64,000 bases of DNA. Origin: Actinomadura violacea. GTDB lineage: Bacteria > Actinomycetota > Actinomycetes > Streptosporangiales > Streptosporangiaceae. Positions within the stretch are counted from its first letter, which is position 1, and every line of letters begins with the position of its first letter. Both the position numbers and the translations under genes were made by a program. Location of the stretch: assembly GCF_017573465.1 (NCBI RefSeq), contig NZ_JAGEPF010000042.1, positions 24,367 to 88,366 of the forward strand, in the 5' to 3' direction. Shown here piece after piece: positions 57,792 to 64,000 of this stretch. Under the pieces are notes generated by a model that did not search any database, was not told the origin of the DNA, and saw only the letters and a list, made by a program, of their open reading frames with translations.

Positions 57792-59338
57792 CCTCCGTCC
57801 CCGCTCCGCCGCCCTCGTCCCTCAACGCCGCCCGCCGCGAGCGCGACCTCGCGGCCCTCCCCGGCGAGGTCGTGGACGTCCTGGTCGTCGGGCTCGGCGC
57901 GACCGGCGCCGGCGCCGCGCTGGACGCCGCGTCCCGGGGCCTGTCGGTCGCCGCGATCGACGCGCACGATCTGGCCTTCGGCACGTCCCGGTGGAGCTCC
58001 AAGCTGATCCACGGCGGGCTGCGCTATCTGGCGTCCGGGCAGGTGGACGTGGCGCACGAGAGCGCCGTCGAGCGCGGCGTGCTGATGTGCCGGACGGCCC
58101 CGCACCTGGTGCGCGCGCTGCCGTTCGTGCTGCCGCTGACGCCGCTGGTGACGCGGTCGCAGGCGCTGGTGTCGCAGGCGGGGCTGCTCGCCGGGGACGG
58201 GCTGCGGCTGGCCGCCCGCACGCCCCGCTCGGTGCTGCCCGGCCCGCGCCGGCTGTCGCCGGTGGAGACGCTGCGGCTCGCGCCCGCGCTGCGCCCGTAC
58301 GGGCTGCGCGGCGGCCTGCTGTCCTGGGACGGGCAGCTCGCCGACGACGCGCGCCTGGTCACCGCCGTCGCGCGGACCGCGGCCGCGCACGGCGCCCGGA
58401 TCCTGACCCGCTGCCGCGCGGTCGAGCTGACCGGCTCCGGCGCGCTCGTCCGCGACGAGCTCACCGGCAGGGAGATCACCGTCCGGGCCCGCGCGGTGGT
58501 CAACGCCGCGGGCGTGTGGGCGGGCGGGCTGGTGGACGGGGTGCGGCTGCGCCCGTCCCGGGGCACCCACCTGGTGCTGAGCGCGGAGTCGCTGCGCGGC
58601 CTCGGCGCCGGGATGCACGTCCCGATCCCCGGCGCGAACAGCCGGTTCATGCTGGTGATCCCGCAGGGCGACGGCCGCGTCTACGTGGGCCTGACCGACG
58701 AGCCGGCGGACGGCCCGATCCCCGACGTGCCGGAGCCGACGCCCGGCGAGATCGGCTTCCTGCTGGACATCCTGGGCTCGGCGCTGGACGTGCCGGTCCG
58801 GCGCTCGGAGGTGCTCGGCGCGTTCGCCGGGCTCCGCCCGCTGCTGGACGGCGGCGAGGGCGCCACCGCGGACCTGTCCCGCCGGCACGCCGTGCTGACC
58901 TCGCGCGACGGCGTCGTCACGATCGTCGGCGGCAAGCTCACCACCTACCGGCGGATGGCGCAGGACGCGGTGGACGCCGCGGTCGAGGCCCGCAGCCTGG
59001 CCGCGGGGCCGAGCCGCACCGCGTCGCTGCAGCTGGTGGGCGCCGCGCCGCGCGGCCGGCTGGACGCCCTGGACGCGCCGCGCCGCCTCGTCCAGCGCTA
59101 CGGAACGGAGGCGCCGCTACTGGCCGCGCTGGGGAAGGACGATCCGGCGCTGATGGAGCCGGTCGTGCCGGGGCTGCCGGTGCTCGGCGTGGAGCTGGCG
59201 TGGGGGGCGCTGCACGAGGGCGCGCTGGACGCCGCGGACCTGCTGGACCGGCGCACCCGTATCGGCCTGGTGGCGGCCGACCGCGCCGCGGCCGTGCCGG
59301 CGGCGGAAGCTCTTCTCCCCCGCCCCGCGGTGCACTGA
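57788..59338 (+). CDS. glpD: Glycerol-3-phosphate dehydrogenase/oxidase
   Basis: 516 residues. Converts glycerol-3-phosphate to dihydroxyacetone phosphate at the membrane with FAD. FAD loop VVGLGATGAGAALDAASRGL, then FGTSRWSSKLIHGGLRYL (a GlpD signature), VVNAAGVWA and GGKLTTYRRMA. The C-terminal DAO_C domain is short but present. Start GTG at 57788 overlaps the tetR stop. Its product is the substrate of the acyl-DHAP/alkyl-DHAP route, which ties it to the divergent AGPS-like gene. Confidence 0.92.
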   Translation: MTSVPAPPPSSLNAARRERDLAALPGEVVDVLVVGLGATGAGAALDAASRGLSVAAIDAHDLAFGTSRWSSKLIHGGLRYLASGQVDVAHESAVERGVLMCRTAPHLVRALPFVLPLTPLVTRSQALVSQAGLLAGDGLRLAARTPRSVLPGPRRLSPVETLRLAPALRPYGLRGGLLSWDGQLADDARLVTAVARTAAAHGARILTRCRAVELTGSGALVRDELTGREITVRARAVVNAAGVWAGGLVDGVRLRPSRGTHLVLSAESLRGLGAGMHVPIPGANSRFMLVIPQGDGRVYVGLTDEPADGPIPDVPEPTPGEIGFLLDILGSALDVPVRRSEVLGAFAGLRPLLDGGEGATADLSRRHAVLTSRDGVVTIVGGKLTTYRRMAQDAVDAAVEARSLAAGPSRTASLQLVGAAPRGRLDALDAPRRLVQRYGTEAPLLAALGKDDPALMEPVVPGLPVLGVELAWGALHEGALDAADLLDRRTRIGLVAADRAAAVPAAEALLPRPAVH

Positions 59339-59429
59339 CGTCCCGGCCGACCCGGAGGCGCCGAAAGATCCCGATATCCCCCGAATTACACTGGCGTCTC
59401 GGGGACCCCGCTGGTGCGAGCTCGATAAC

Positions 59430-59448
59430 TAAGGGTACCCTTACCTAA
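59430..59448. promoter_or_regulatory. DtxR/IdeR-type iron box
   Basis: Reading the minus strand TTAGGTAAGGGTACCCTTA matches the 19-bp iron box consensus TTAGGTTAGGCTAACCTAA at 15 positions and contains the perfect dyad TAAGGGTACCCTTA. It lies 37 bp before the Suc_Fer-like gene. Confidence 0.65.
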
Positions 59449-59485
59449 TCAACGACGATCGGGACGCTCGGCCGGGGGGACTCAT

Positions 59486-60388
59486 TTGACGCGCGGGAAG
59501 GGCTGCGGGCACTGCCCGGGAAGCCACACCGGCGAGCGGCCGTGCCTGGCGAGCGCGACCGTCAAGGCGCGCTCCTGGCTGCTGATCGAGCACCCGGGGC
59601 CCTGGCCCGAGCGGGTGGCCGATCTCACCGGGCCCGGCCCGGTGGCCGGGGCCGTGCGGGCCGCGCAGGCGGCCGGGGTGCGGCCGCAGCTCATCCGGCG
59701 GCCCGGGCGGCGCCGCACGACGCCGCCCGTCCAGGTGTACGCCGGGTTCTCCGGCGGCCGCGAGGCCTGGATCGAGGGCCGGGAACTGGCCGATCCGCGG
59801 GACCTGGCCGGGCTGGACCTGGCCGCCCTCGCCGCGGGCCGGTCCCCCGGGCTGGGCGAGCGGCTCGCCGACCCGGTCCTGCTGGTCTGCGCGCACGGCC
59901 GGCACAACGCCTGCTGCGCGCGGACGGGCGCCCCGCTGGCCCGATCCCTGGCCGGACGTTTTGACCGCCTTGTCTGGGAAACCACCCATGTCGGCGGTGA
60001 CCGATTCGCTGCGAACCTTGTATGTCTTCCCCACGGGCTCTATTACGGCGACCTCGACCCGACCCGGGCCGAGGCGGCGATCGACGCCTATCTGCGCGGC
60101 GAGGTCGTCCTCGACAGGCTGCGCGGGCGGGCCGGACGCCCCGAGCCCGCACAGGCCGCGGAGCACTTCGTCCGCGTGCACACAGGGCGCCTCGAACTGG
60201 ACACCGTGACCGTGGAGTCCGTCACAGGGACATCCCGCTACGAAGCGGTGGTCCGCGTTCAGGAGAGCCGTTACCGGGTCATCCTGGAGGCCGTCGAGCA
60301 GCCCGCGTGCGGTCCGGGGTGCGGCGAGAACCTGAGAACCTACTCTGTTACGGAACTCACCCTTCTCAACGAGGCCGCCCTCGTGTAA
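59486..60388 (+). CDS. Sucrase/ferredoxin-like (Suc_Fer-like) thioredoxin-fold protein
   Basis: 300 residues. The Suc_Fer-like core is VLLVCAHGRHNACCARTG followed by WETTHVGGDRFAANLVCLPHGLYYG, whose Cys/His residues resemble 2Fe-2S thioredoxin-like ferredoxins. The N-terminus (GCGHCPGSH) and C-terminus (QPACGPGCGEN) carry further Cys pairs. Role unknown; relatives are often near iron or redox genes. Start TTG at 59486 after a G-rich ribosome binding site. Iron-dependent repression is predicted from the box upstream. Confidence 0.8.
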   Translation: MTRGKGCGHCPGSHTGERPCLASATVKARSWLLIEHPGPWPERVADLTGPGPVAGAVRAAQAAGVRPQLIRRPGRRRTTPPVQVYAGFSGGREAWIEGRELADPRDLAGLDLAALAAGRSPGLGERLADPVLLVCAHGRHNACCARTGAPLARSLAGRFDRLVWETTHVGGDRFAANLVCLPHGLYYGDLDPTRAEAAIDAYLRGEVVLDRLRGRAGRPEPAQAAEHFVRVHTGRLELDTVTVESVTGTSRYEAVVRVQESRYRVILEAVEQPACGPGCGENLRTYSVTELTLLNEAALV

Positions 60389-60396
60389 TCTCTCGA

Positions 60397-60415
60397 AGGC
60401 CCCATTCGAGGGCCT
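60397..60415 (+). terminator. Terminator of the Suc_Fer-like gene
   Basis: AGGCCC-cattcga-GGGCCT, eight bases after the stop codon. Confidence 0.5.
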
Positions 60416-60454
60416 CCGTGTCGCACGACCCCAGGTTTCCGGAGTAACCGGACG

Positions 60455-60481
60455 GGGAACAGAGCGGCAACTCCAGACGTT
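60455..60481 (+). promoter_or_regulatory. ECF/SigR-like promoter upstream of the WhiB gene
   Basis: GGGAAC (60455-60460), 18 bp, GTT (60479-60481). Streptomyces SigR promoters have GGGAAT-N18-GTT, so the spacing is exact with one base changed. A leader of about 85 nt would follow. Confidence 0.45.
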
Positions 60482-60573
60482 GGAACTTTCGGCGCTTCTG
60501 ACTCATGTCACCTGAAGCACGTCGATGCGTCCATGTCCCGAAATTGTTCGAAACCAATCAAGGTGGGTGTTCC

Positions 60574-60870
60574 ATGGCTCAGGTACGTCGGCAGGCAAAC
60601 CTCCCTCGTCCCAGCTGGGGCTGGCAGGACGCCGCGGCGTGCCGGGGGGAAGACCTCGTGCTCTTCTTCGGCCCCGACGGCGAGCGCCAGCCCGAGCGTG
60701 AGATTCGCGAGCGCAAGGCCAAGCAGATCTGCATGGGCTGCCCGGTCCGCACGGATTGCCTGGACTACGCGGTCTCCAGGCCCGAGAAGTACGGCACGTG
60801 GGGCGGTCTGAACGAGGACGAGCGCGCCTCCGAGCGCCGCCGTCGCATGCGCCGCGCGAACGCGGCCTGA
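60574..60870 (+). CDS. WhiB-family iron-sulfur regulator
   Basis: 98 residues with the four cluster-binding cysteines (Cys23, Cys53, Cys56, Cys62) in AACRGED and ICMGCPVRTDC, the turn GTWGGLNEDER and a basic C-terminal tail (RRRRMRRANAA) for DNA binding. Wbl proteins bind 4Fe-4S and usually act with the principal sigma factor in redox or developmental control. I cannot assign it to a named wbl subfamily. The ATG at 60574 has AGGTGGG seven bases upstream. It has its own promoter and terminator. Confidence 0.93.
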   Translation: MAQVRRQANLPRPSWGWQDAAACRGEDLVLFFGPDGERQPEREIRERKAKQICMGCPVRTDCLDYAVSRPEKYGTWGGLNEDERASERRRRMRRANAA

Positions 60871-60932
60871 CCGCCGCACGGCACGCCAGAACCGCTCCCA
60901 GCGCGCACCCCGGCACGCCACCAGAAAACGAC

Positions 60933-60955
60933 ACGGCCCCGCCCCGCGGGGCCGT
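60933..60955 (+). terminator. Terminator of the WhiB gene
   Basis: ACGGCCCCGC-ccc-GCGGGGCCGT, a 10-bp stem followed by TTTGCGTT. Confidence 0.8.
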
Positions 60956-60964
60956 TTGCGTTCC

Positions 60965-60993
60965 CCGGGCCCGGCCGTCACGGCCGGGCCCGG
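60965..60993. terminator. Second strong hairpin downstream of the WhiB gene
   Basis: A perfect 13-bp G/C stem (60965-60977 with 60981-60993) closed by TCA, nine bases after the first terminator. Probably a back-up terminator for both directions. Confidence 0.6.
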
Positions 60994-61033
60994 CCGCGTT
61001 CGTCACATGTGCGTCACATCTGTGTTGCGACGC

Positions 61034-61057
61034 CCCGGGATTTCTCCCGGGCGCTTT
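61034..61057. terminator. Hairpin with short T-run near the phosphoribosyltransferase stop
   Basis: CCCGGGA-tttc-TCCCGGG (61034-61051) then CGCTTTT, 31 bp from the convergent phosphoribosyltransferase stop (61088). Confidence 0.45.
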
Positions 61058-61087
61058 TACCGCAGCCGGCGCTTGCGTGTGGCATAT

Positions 61088-61807
61088 TCACCGAATTTCG
61101 CCGCCACCATTTCCGGCGCGGTCCAGCAGGCCGGTCACGTCGCCGTCGGTCAGCTGTTCGAAGTCGCGGTACCACTGGCCGACCGCGCGGAAGTCCCAGG
61201 GCGCCGCCGGCACCACCAGGTCGTCCACCTCGGCCGCCAGGGACCCCACCGTGTCCTCGGCGCCCACCGGCACCGCCAGGACCAGCCGGGCCGGTCCGCG
61301 GGCCCGCAGCGCCCGCACGGCCGCGCGTGCGGTGCCGCCGGTGGCGAGGCCGTCGTCCACGACGACCACGGCGCGTCCGGCGACCTCGGGCAGGCTCCGG
61401 CCGCCGCGGTAGGCCGCCACGCGGCGGTCCAGCTCCGCGCGCTCGGCGCGCACCGTCGCGGCCATGTCGTCCTCGGTCAGCCCGAGCCGGTCCAGCAGCC
61501 CGCGGTCGAACACCGGTTCGCCGCCCTCGGCGATCGCGCCCACGCCGAGCTCCGGCTGCGGCGGGAAGCCGATCTTGCGGGTCACCAGCACGTCCAGCGG
61601 GGACCGCAGCCGCCGCGCGACCTCGAAGCCGACCGGGACGCCGCCGCGCGGCAGGGCGAGCACCGCGGCGCCGTCCAGGCCCATCGGCGCGAGCCGCGCC
61701 GCGAGCACCCGGCCCGCCTCCGCGCGGTCGGCGTAGGGCAGCGTGACGGCCTCGTCCCGCGGGGCCTTCTCCGCTCTGTTCGAAGATGCCGTCCTGTGCC
61801 AGGACAT
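61088..61807 (-). CDS. Phosphoribosyltransferase family protein
   Basis: 239 residues. The PRPP loop is VVVVDDGLATGGTARAAV. The N-terminal half has LALPRGGVPVGFEVARRL and DVLVTRKIGFPPQPELGVGAIAEGG, which characterise the stand-alone PRTase group (COG1926) often found beside dienelactone hydrolase-like or universal stress genes. Substrate unknown. The ATG at 61807 has GGGAGGGGG upstream. Probably transcribed with the phosphotriesterase-like gene 69 bp upstream. Confidence 0.85.
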   Translation of the reverse strand: MSWHRTASSNRAEKAPRDEAVTLPYADRAEAGRVLAARLAPMGLDGAAVLALPRGGVPVGFEVARRLRSPLDVLVTRKIGFPPQPELGVGAIAEGGEPVFDRGLLDRLGLTEDDMAATVRAERAELDRRVAAYRGGRSLPEVAGRAVVVVDDGLATGGTARAAVRALRARGPARLVLAVPVGAEDTVGSLAAEVDDLVVPAAPWDFRAVGQWYRDFEQLTDGDVTGLLDRAGNGGGEIR

Positions 61808-61876
61808 GGGCGCACCCCCTCCCGGGGTCGCGGAAGAGCTCCTATCGGGCCCCTACCCGCCGGGGCGCGCCGGGAT

Positions 61877-62854
61877 TCAGCCGGCGGTGAGCCAGCGCAG
61901 CGGGTTGGCCCGCAGGACGGTGTCGAGGGTCGCCTCGTCGGCGCCGGCGGCGCGCAGCGCGGGCAGGAAGGTCTCGAAGAGGTAGCCGTAGCCGCTGCCG
62001 CCGTAGCGGACGACCTGCTCCATCCGCGAGACGCCGGTGCTCAGCAGCACGCGCTCGGCGTGGCCGGCCTCCAGCAGGTCCATGACGGCGCGGACGCGGG
62101 CGCCGATCGCGGCGTGGTCCTCGCCCGCCAGGCCCAGCGTGCCGAACGACACGTACCCGCCGGTCTCGGCGATCTTGCGGTGCTGGCCGGGGTCGTCCAC
62201 CCGGTCCTGCTGGCCGACCGCGACCCGGTCGGCGGGCAGCCCCGCGGCGGTGAGGATCTCCAGCTGGGCCAGGCCGGCGCGGCCGTAGGTCGCCACCGAA
62301 AGGCCCGAGTACCGGGCGGCCCGGGCGGCGGCCCGCAGGCACAGCTCCTCGGCCTCCGTCGGCGCCTCGCCCCAGGTGCCGATCTCGCCGATCACGCCGG
62401 GCAGGGAGTTGGTGCCGTCCATGCCGAAGCCGATCTCGGCGAGCAGCCGCTCGGCGAGGCGCTCCACGCCCTCCGGGCCGGGGCCTGCGGCGAGGGCCTC
62501 GCGGACGAAGGCGGGGTGGAACGGCTCGGTGAACACGCCCGTCCCGGCGACCACCGCGACCCGGGAGCCGGCGCTGATGCGGGCCAGCGCGGCGGCGTTG
62601 CGGCCCATGCCCGAGCAGGTCAGGTCGACGACGAGGCCGAGCCCGCGGTCCTTGCGCAGCTCGTTCAGCTCGCGCTGGACGCCCTTCTCCTCGTCGAGCC
62701 AGCGCGCCGGGTCGGACTCCACCTGCTGCGGGCGGGCCGGCCAGCGCAGGTCCATCCCCAGATGCTCGTGCGAGAGCACCGGGCCGGTGATGTCGGACGT
62801 CGCGATCGTGCCGGTCACGGTCCGGAGCCGGCCGGTGTCCTCTCGGGGGGTCAT
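61877..62854 (-). CDS. Phosphotriesterase-family protein lacking several metal ligands
   Basis: 325 residues of the PTE/PTER amidohydrolase group. The first ligands His29 and His31 (LSHEHLGMD) and the bridging acid in GVIGEIG (Glu157) are kept. The next expected His is Tyr190 (VATYGRAG), the His of the GH-x-D motif is Gln215 (VGQQDR), and the conserved Asp at the end of strand 8 is Gly274 (LLSTGVSR). The usual FD in VSFGTL is also Gly. With three ligands gone, a binuclear metal site is unlikely, so this may be a pseudoenzyme. The rest of the fold is intact, with normal length and no frameshift. Confidence 0.85.
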   Translation of the reverse strand: MTPREDTGRLRTVTGTIATSDITGPVLSHEHLGMDLRWPARPQQVESDPARWLDEEKGVQRELNELRKDRGLGLVVDLTCSGMGRNAAALARISAGSRVAVVAGTGVFTEPFHPAFVREALAAGPGPEGVERLAERLLAEIGFGMDGTNSLPGVIGEIGTWGEAPTEAEELCLRAAARAARYSGLSVATYGRAGLAQLEILTAAGLPADRVAVGQQDRVDDPGQHRKIAETGGYVSFGTLGLAGEDHAAIGARVRAVMDLLEAGHAERVLLSTGVSRMEQVVRYGGSGYGYLFETFLPALRAAGADEATLDTVLRANPLRWLTAG

Positions 62855-62893
62855 GTGAAGCGAGGCTACGACATGTTTGGCCTTTTCAGAGCC

Positions 62894-64000
62894 TTATTCG
62901 GTGCAGTTTTTACCATTCGTCCCGGCGTCGTCCGCAGTGCCGGCGTCGGTGCCGGCGCCGGGGGCGTCCGGGGCGTCCGGCTCCGGGGCGGCGGACGCGG
63001 CGGTCGCGCCCGGCCCCTGCGCGGCGGACGCCTCCTGCTGGGCGCGCGCCTCCCGGACGGCCCGGGCCCGGGCCGTGCCCGCGCTCGGCCACAGCCGGTC
63101 GATCTCGGCGTTCAGCGTCGCGCCGATCAGCACCGCCAGCGCCGCCACGTACAGCCACGCCAGCACCGCGATCGCGGCGGCCAGCGAGCCGTACACCGAC
63201 ACCCCGCTCAGCGACCCGCTCAGGTAGATCCGCAGGATCAGGCTGCCGACGACCAGGATCACCAGCGCCAGCACCGCGCCGGGCACCTCGCGCCACCAGG
63301 CCGTCCGCACCGGGACGCTCATGTGGTAGAGCAGCGCCAGCGAGACCACCGACAGGCCCACCAGGACCGGCCAGTACAGCACCTGGACGATCATGGCGCT
63401 CTCCGGCACCGCCTGCCGCGCCAGCGTCGGCCCGGCGACCAGCAGCGGGACGACCACCAGTCCCACGATGAGGCCGAGGACGTACAGGATGAACGCCCGC
63501 GTGCGGGTGCGGATGACCCCGCGGATGCCCGACAGCCCGTAGGCGATCGTGATCGTGTCGATGCAGACGTTGACCGCGCGCGACCCCGCCCACAGCGACA
63601 GCACGAAGCTGATCGACACGATGTCGGGGCTGCCGCCCTTGATCACGTCGTCCAGCAGCGGGACGACGACCGTGCTCACCGCGTTGGGGGTCAGCACGGT
63701 CTGGGCGTGCTCGATGACCCGGTTGCGGATGTCCTCGACGGTCTCCTTGCTGATCACGCCCTGGAAGTGGCCCATCGTGCCGATCAGCCCGAGGGCCAGC
63801 GGCGGCAGCGACAGCAGCGCGAAGAACGCGATCTCGGCGGCGAGCCCGGTCACCCGGTAGCGGAACGCCCCGACCGCGGTCCCCCTGACCAGCCGCCAGC
63901 CAACCGGGCCGCCCGAGCGCGCGAGGACGCCCAGCGCGGCGCAGAAGGCCGTGCGGACGCCGCCCGCGGCGGCCCGGGCGCGCGCCGCCGCGGTGCGGGG
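62894..64000 (-). CDS. YihY/virulence factor BrkB family membrane protein, N-terminus beyond window
   Basis: At least 368 codons, open to the window edge. The core starts VTGLAAEIAFFALLSLPPLALGLIG and continues with about six membrane spans, including LYVAALAVLIGATLNAEIDRLWP, the YihY signature. The C-terminus is a hydrophilic Ala/Pro/Asp-rich tail. The family was once annotated as RNase BN; the actual function is unknown. A GTG at 63853 could start a shorter form, but upstream codons (GWRLVRGTAVGAFRYR) fit the family, so the true start is outside. Confidence 0.88.
   Translation of the reverse strand, partial: PRTAAARARAAAGGVRTAFCAALGVLARSGGPVGWRLVRGTAVGAFRYRVTGLAAEIAFFALLSLPPLALGLIGTMGHFQGVISKETVEDIRNRVIEHAQTVLTPNAVSTVVVPLLDDVIKGGSPDIVSISFVLSLWAGSRAVNVCIDTITIAYGLSGIRGVIRTRTRAFILYVLGLIVGLVVVPLLVAGPTLARQAVPESAMIVQVLYWPVLVGLSVVSLALLYHMSVPVRTAWWREVPGAVLALVILVVGSLILRIYLSGSLSGVSVYGSLAAAIAVLAWLYVAALAVLIGATLNAEIDRLWPSAGTARARAVREARAQQEASAAQGPGATAASAAPEPDAPDAPGAGTDAGTADDAGTNGKNCTE

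Overview
The window is chromosomal DNA from a high-GC filamentous actinomycete. The evidence is strong G/C bias at third codon positions, a WhiB-family regulator, a complete conservon (cvnA-B-C-D), an HspR-type HAIR element in front of lon, a small PolA-like polymerase, and DUF3817, Ddn-type and Suc_Fer-like genes. The overall gene style, and G-rich palindromic repeats carrying the core CGCTCCGC-nn-GCGCTCCGC, suggest Thermomonosporaceae (Actinomadura or a relative). That family-level placement is inference. I found no tRNA, rRNA, insertion sequence, phage gene or CRISPR array. About 57 protein genes are annotated; the first and last run off the window.

Layout. 1-10.9 kb: an oxidoreductase with LacI-like operators and a repeat inserted in frame, an SDR/Ddn fusion, a VanZ-like protein, a Tat-exported cholesterol oxidase, Lon protease, an aldo/keto reductase with a MerR-type promoter, an acetyltransferase and a lipoprotein. 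10.9-17 kb: a TetR/DHA2 efflux pair, then an MFS transporter with an alkylsulfatase-like hydrolase divergent from a PucR regulator. 17-22.3 kb: a Pro/Arg-rich protein of unknown role, a MarR-GNAT fusion with its operator, two small membrane proteins, and a divergent pair (HTH-citrate synthase and homocitrate-synthase-like enzyme) sharing tandem operators. 22.3-33.6 kb: a coupled SWIM/large-helical-protein operon, Ogt, Uma2, an SDR, glutathione peroxidase, twin ~52-aa membrane peptides, an LCP protein and an ABC exporter. 33.6-38.9 kb: a composite palindromic repeat, a triple-AAA ATPase, a STAS protein and an SGNH hydrolase. 39-44.2 kb: the conservon. 44.5-49.6 kb: a five-gene ABC uptake and flavin monooxygenase operon. 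49.6-54.5 kb: the PolA-like polymerase, a DUF4234 protein, a metallophosphoesterase, YccF and a small secreted protein. 54.6-59.3 kb: a DAG kinase / AGPS-like flavoprotein / TetR / GlpD lipid locus. 59.4-64 kb: an iron-box-controlled Suc_Fer-like protein, WhiB, a phosphoribosyltransferase, a phosphotriesterase homologue lacking several metal ligands, and a YihY/BrkB membrane protein.

How the genes fit together. The clearest functional units are the conservon (membrane sensor to small GTPase), the ABC/monooxygenase operon (import and hydroxylation of an unidentified small molecule) and the glycerophospholipid locus, whose gene set and order I recall from Mycobacterium tuberculosis Rv2249c-Rv2252. 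Many promoters carry readable operators, so much of the regulation can be proposed directly from sequence: HspR on lon, LacI on the first gene, MerR-type on the aldo/keto reductase, TetR at 11.6 and 57.2 kb, MarR at 18.7 kb, DtxR/IdeR-type at 59.4 kb and an ECF/SigR-like promoter at 60.5 kb.

The most unusual items are the in-frame repeat insertion with its intergenic relatives, the metal-ligand-depleted phosphotriesterase, the HTH-citrate synthase/homocitrate-synthase-like pair, the SWIM-linked operon, the tandem micro-membrane proteins and the triple-AAA protein with one catalytically eroded module. None of these can be called a new defence or metabolic system from sequence alone.
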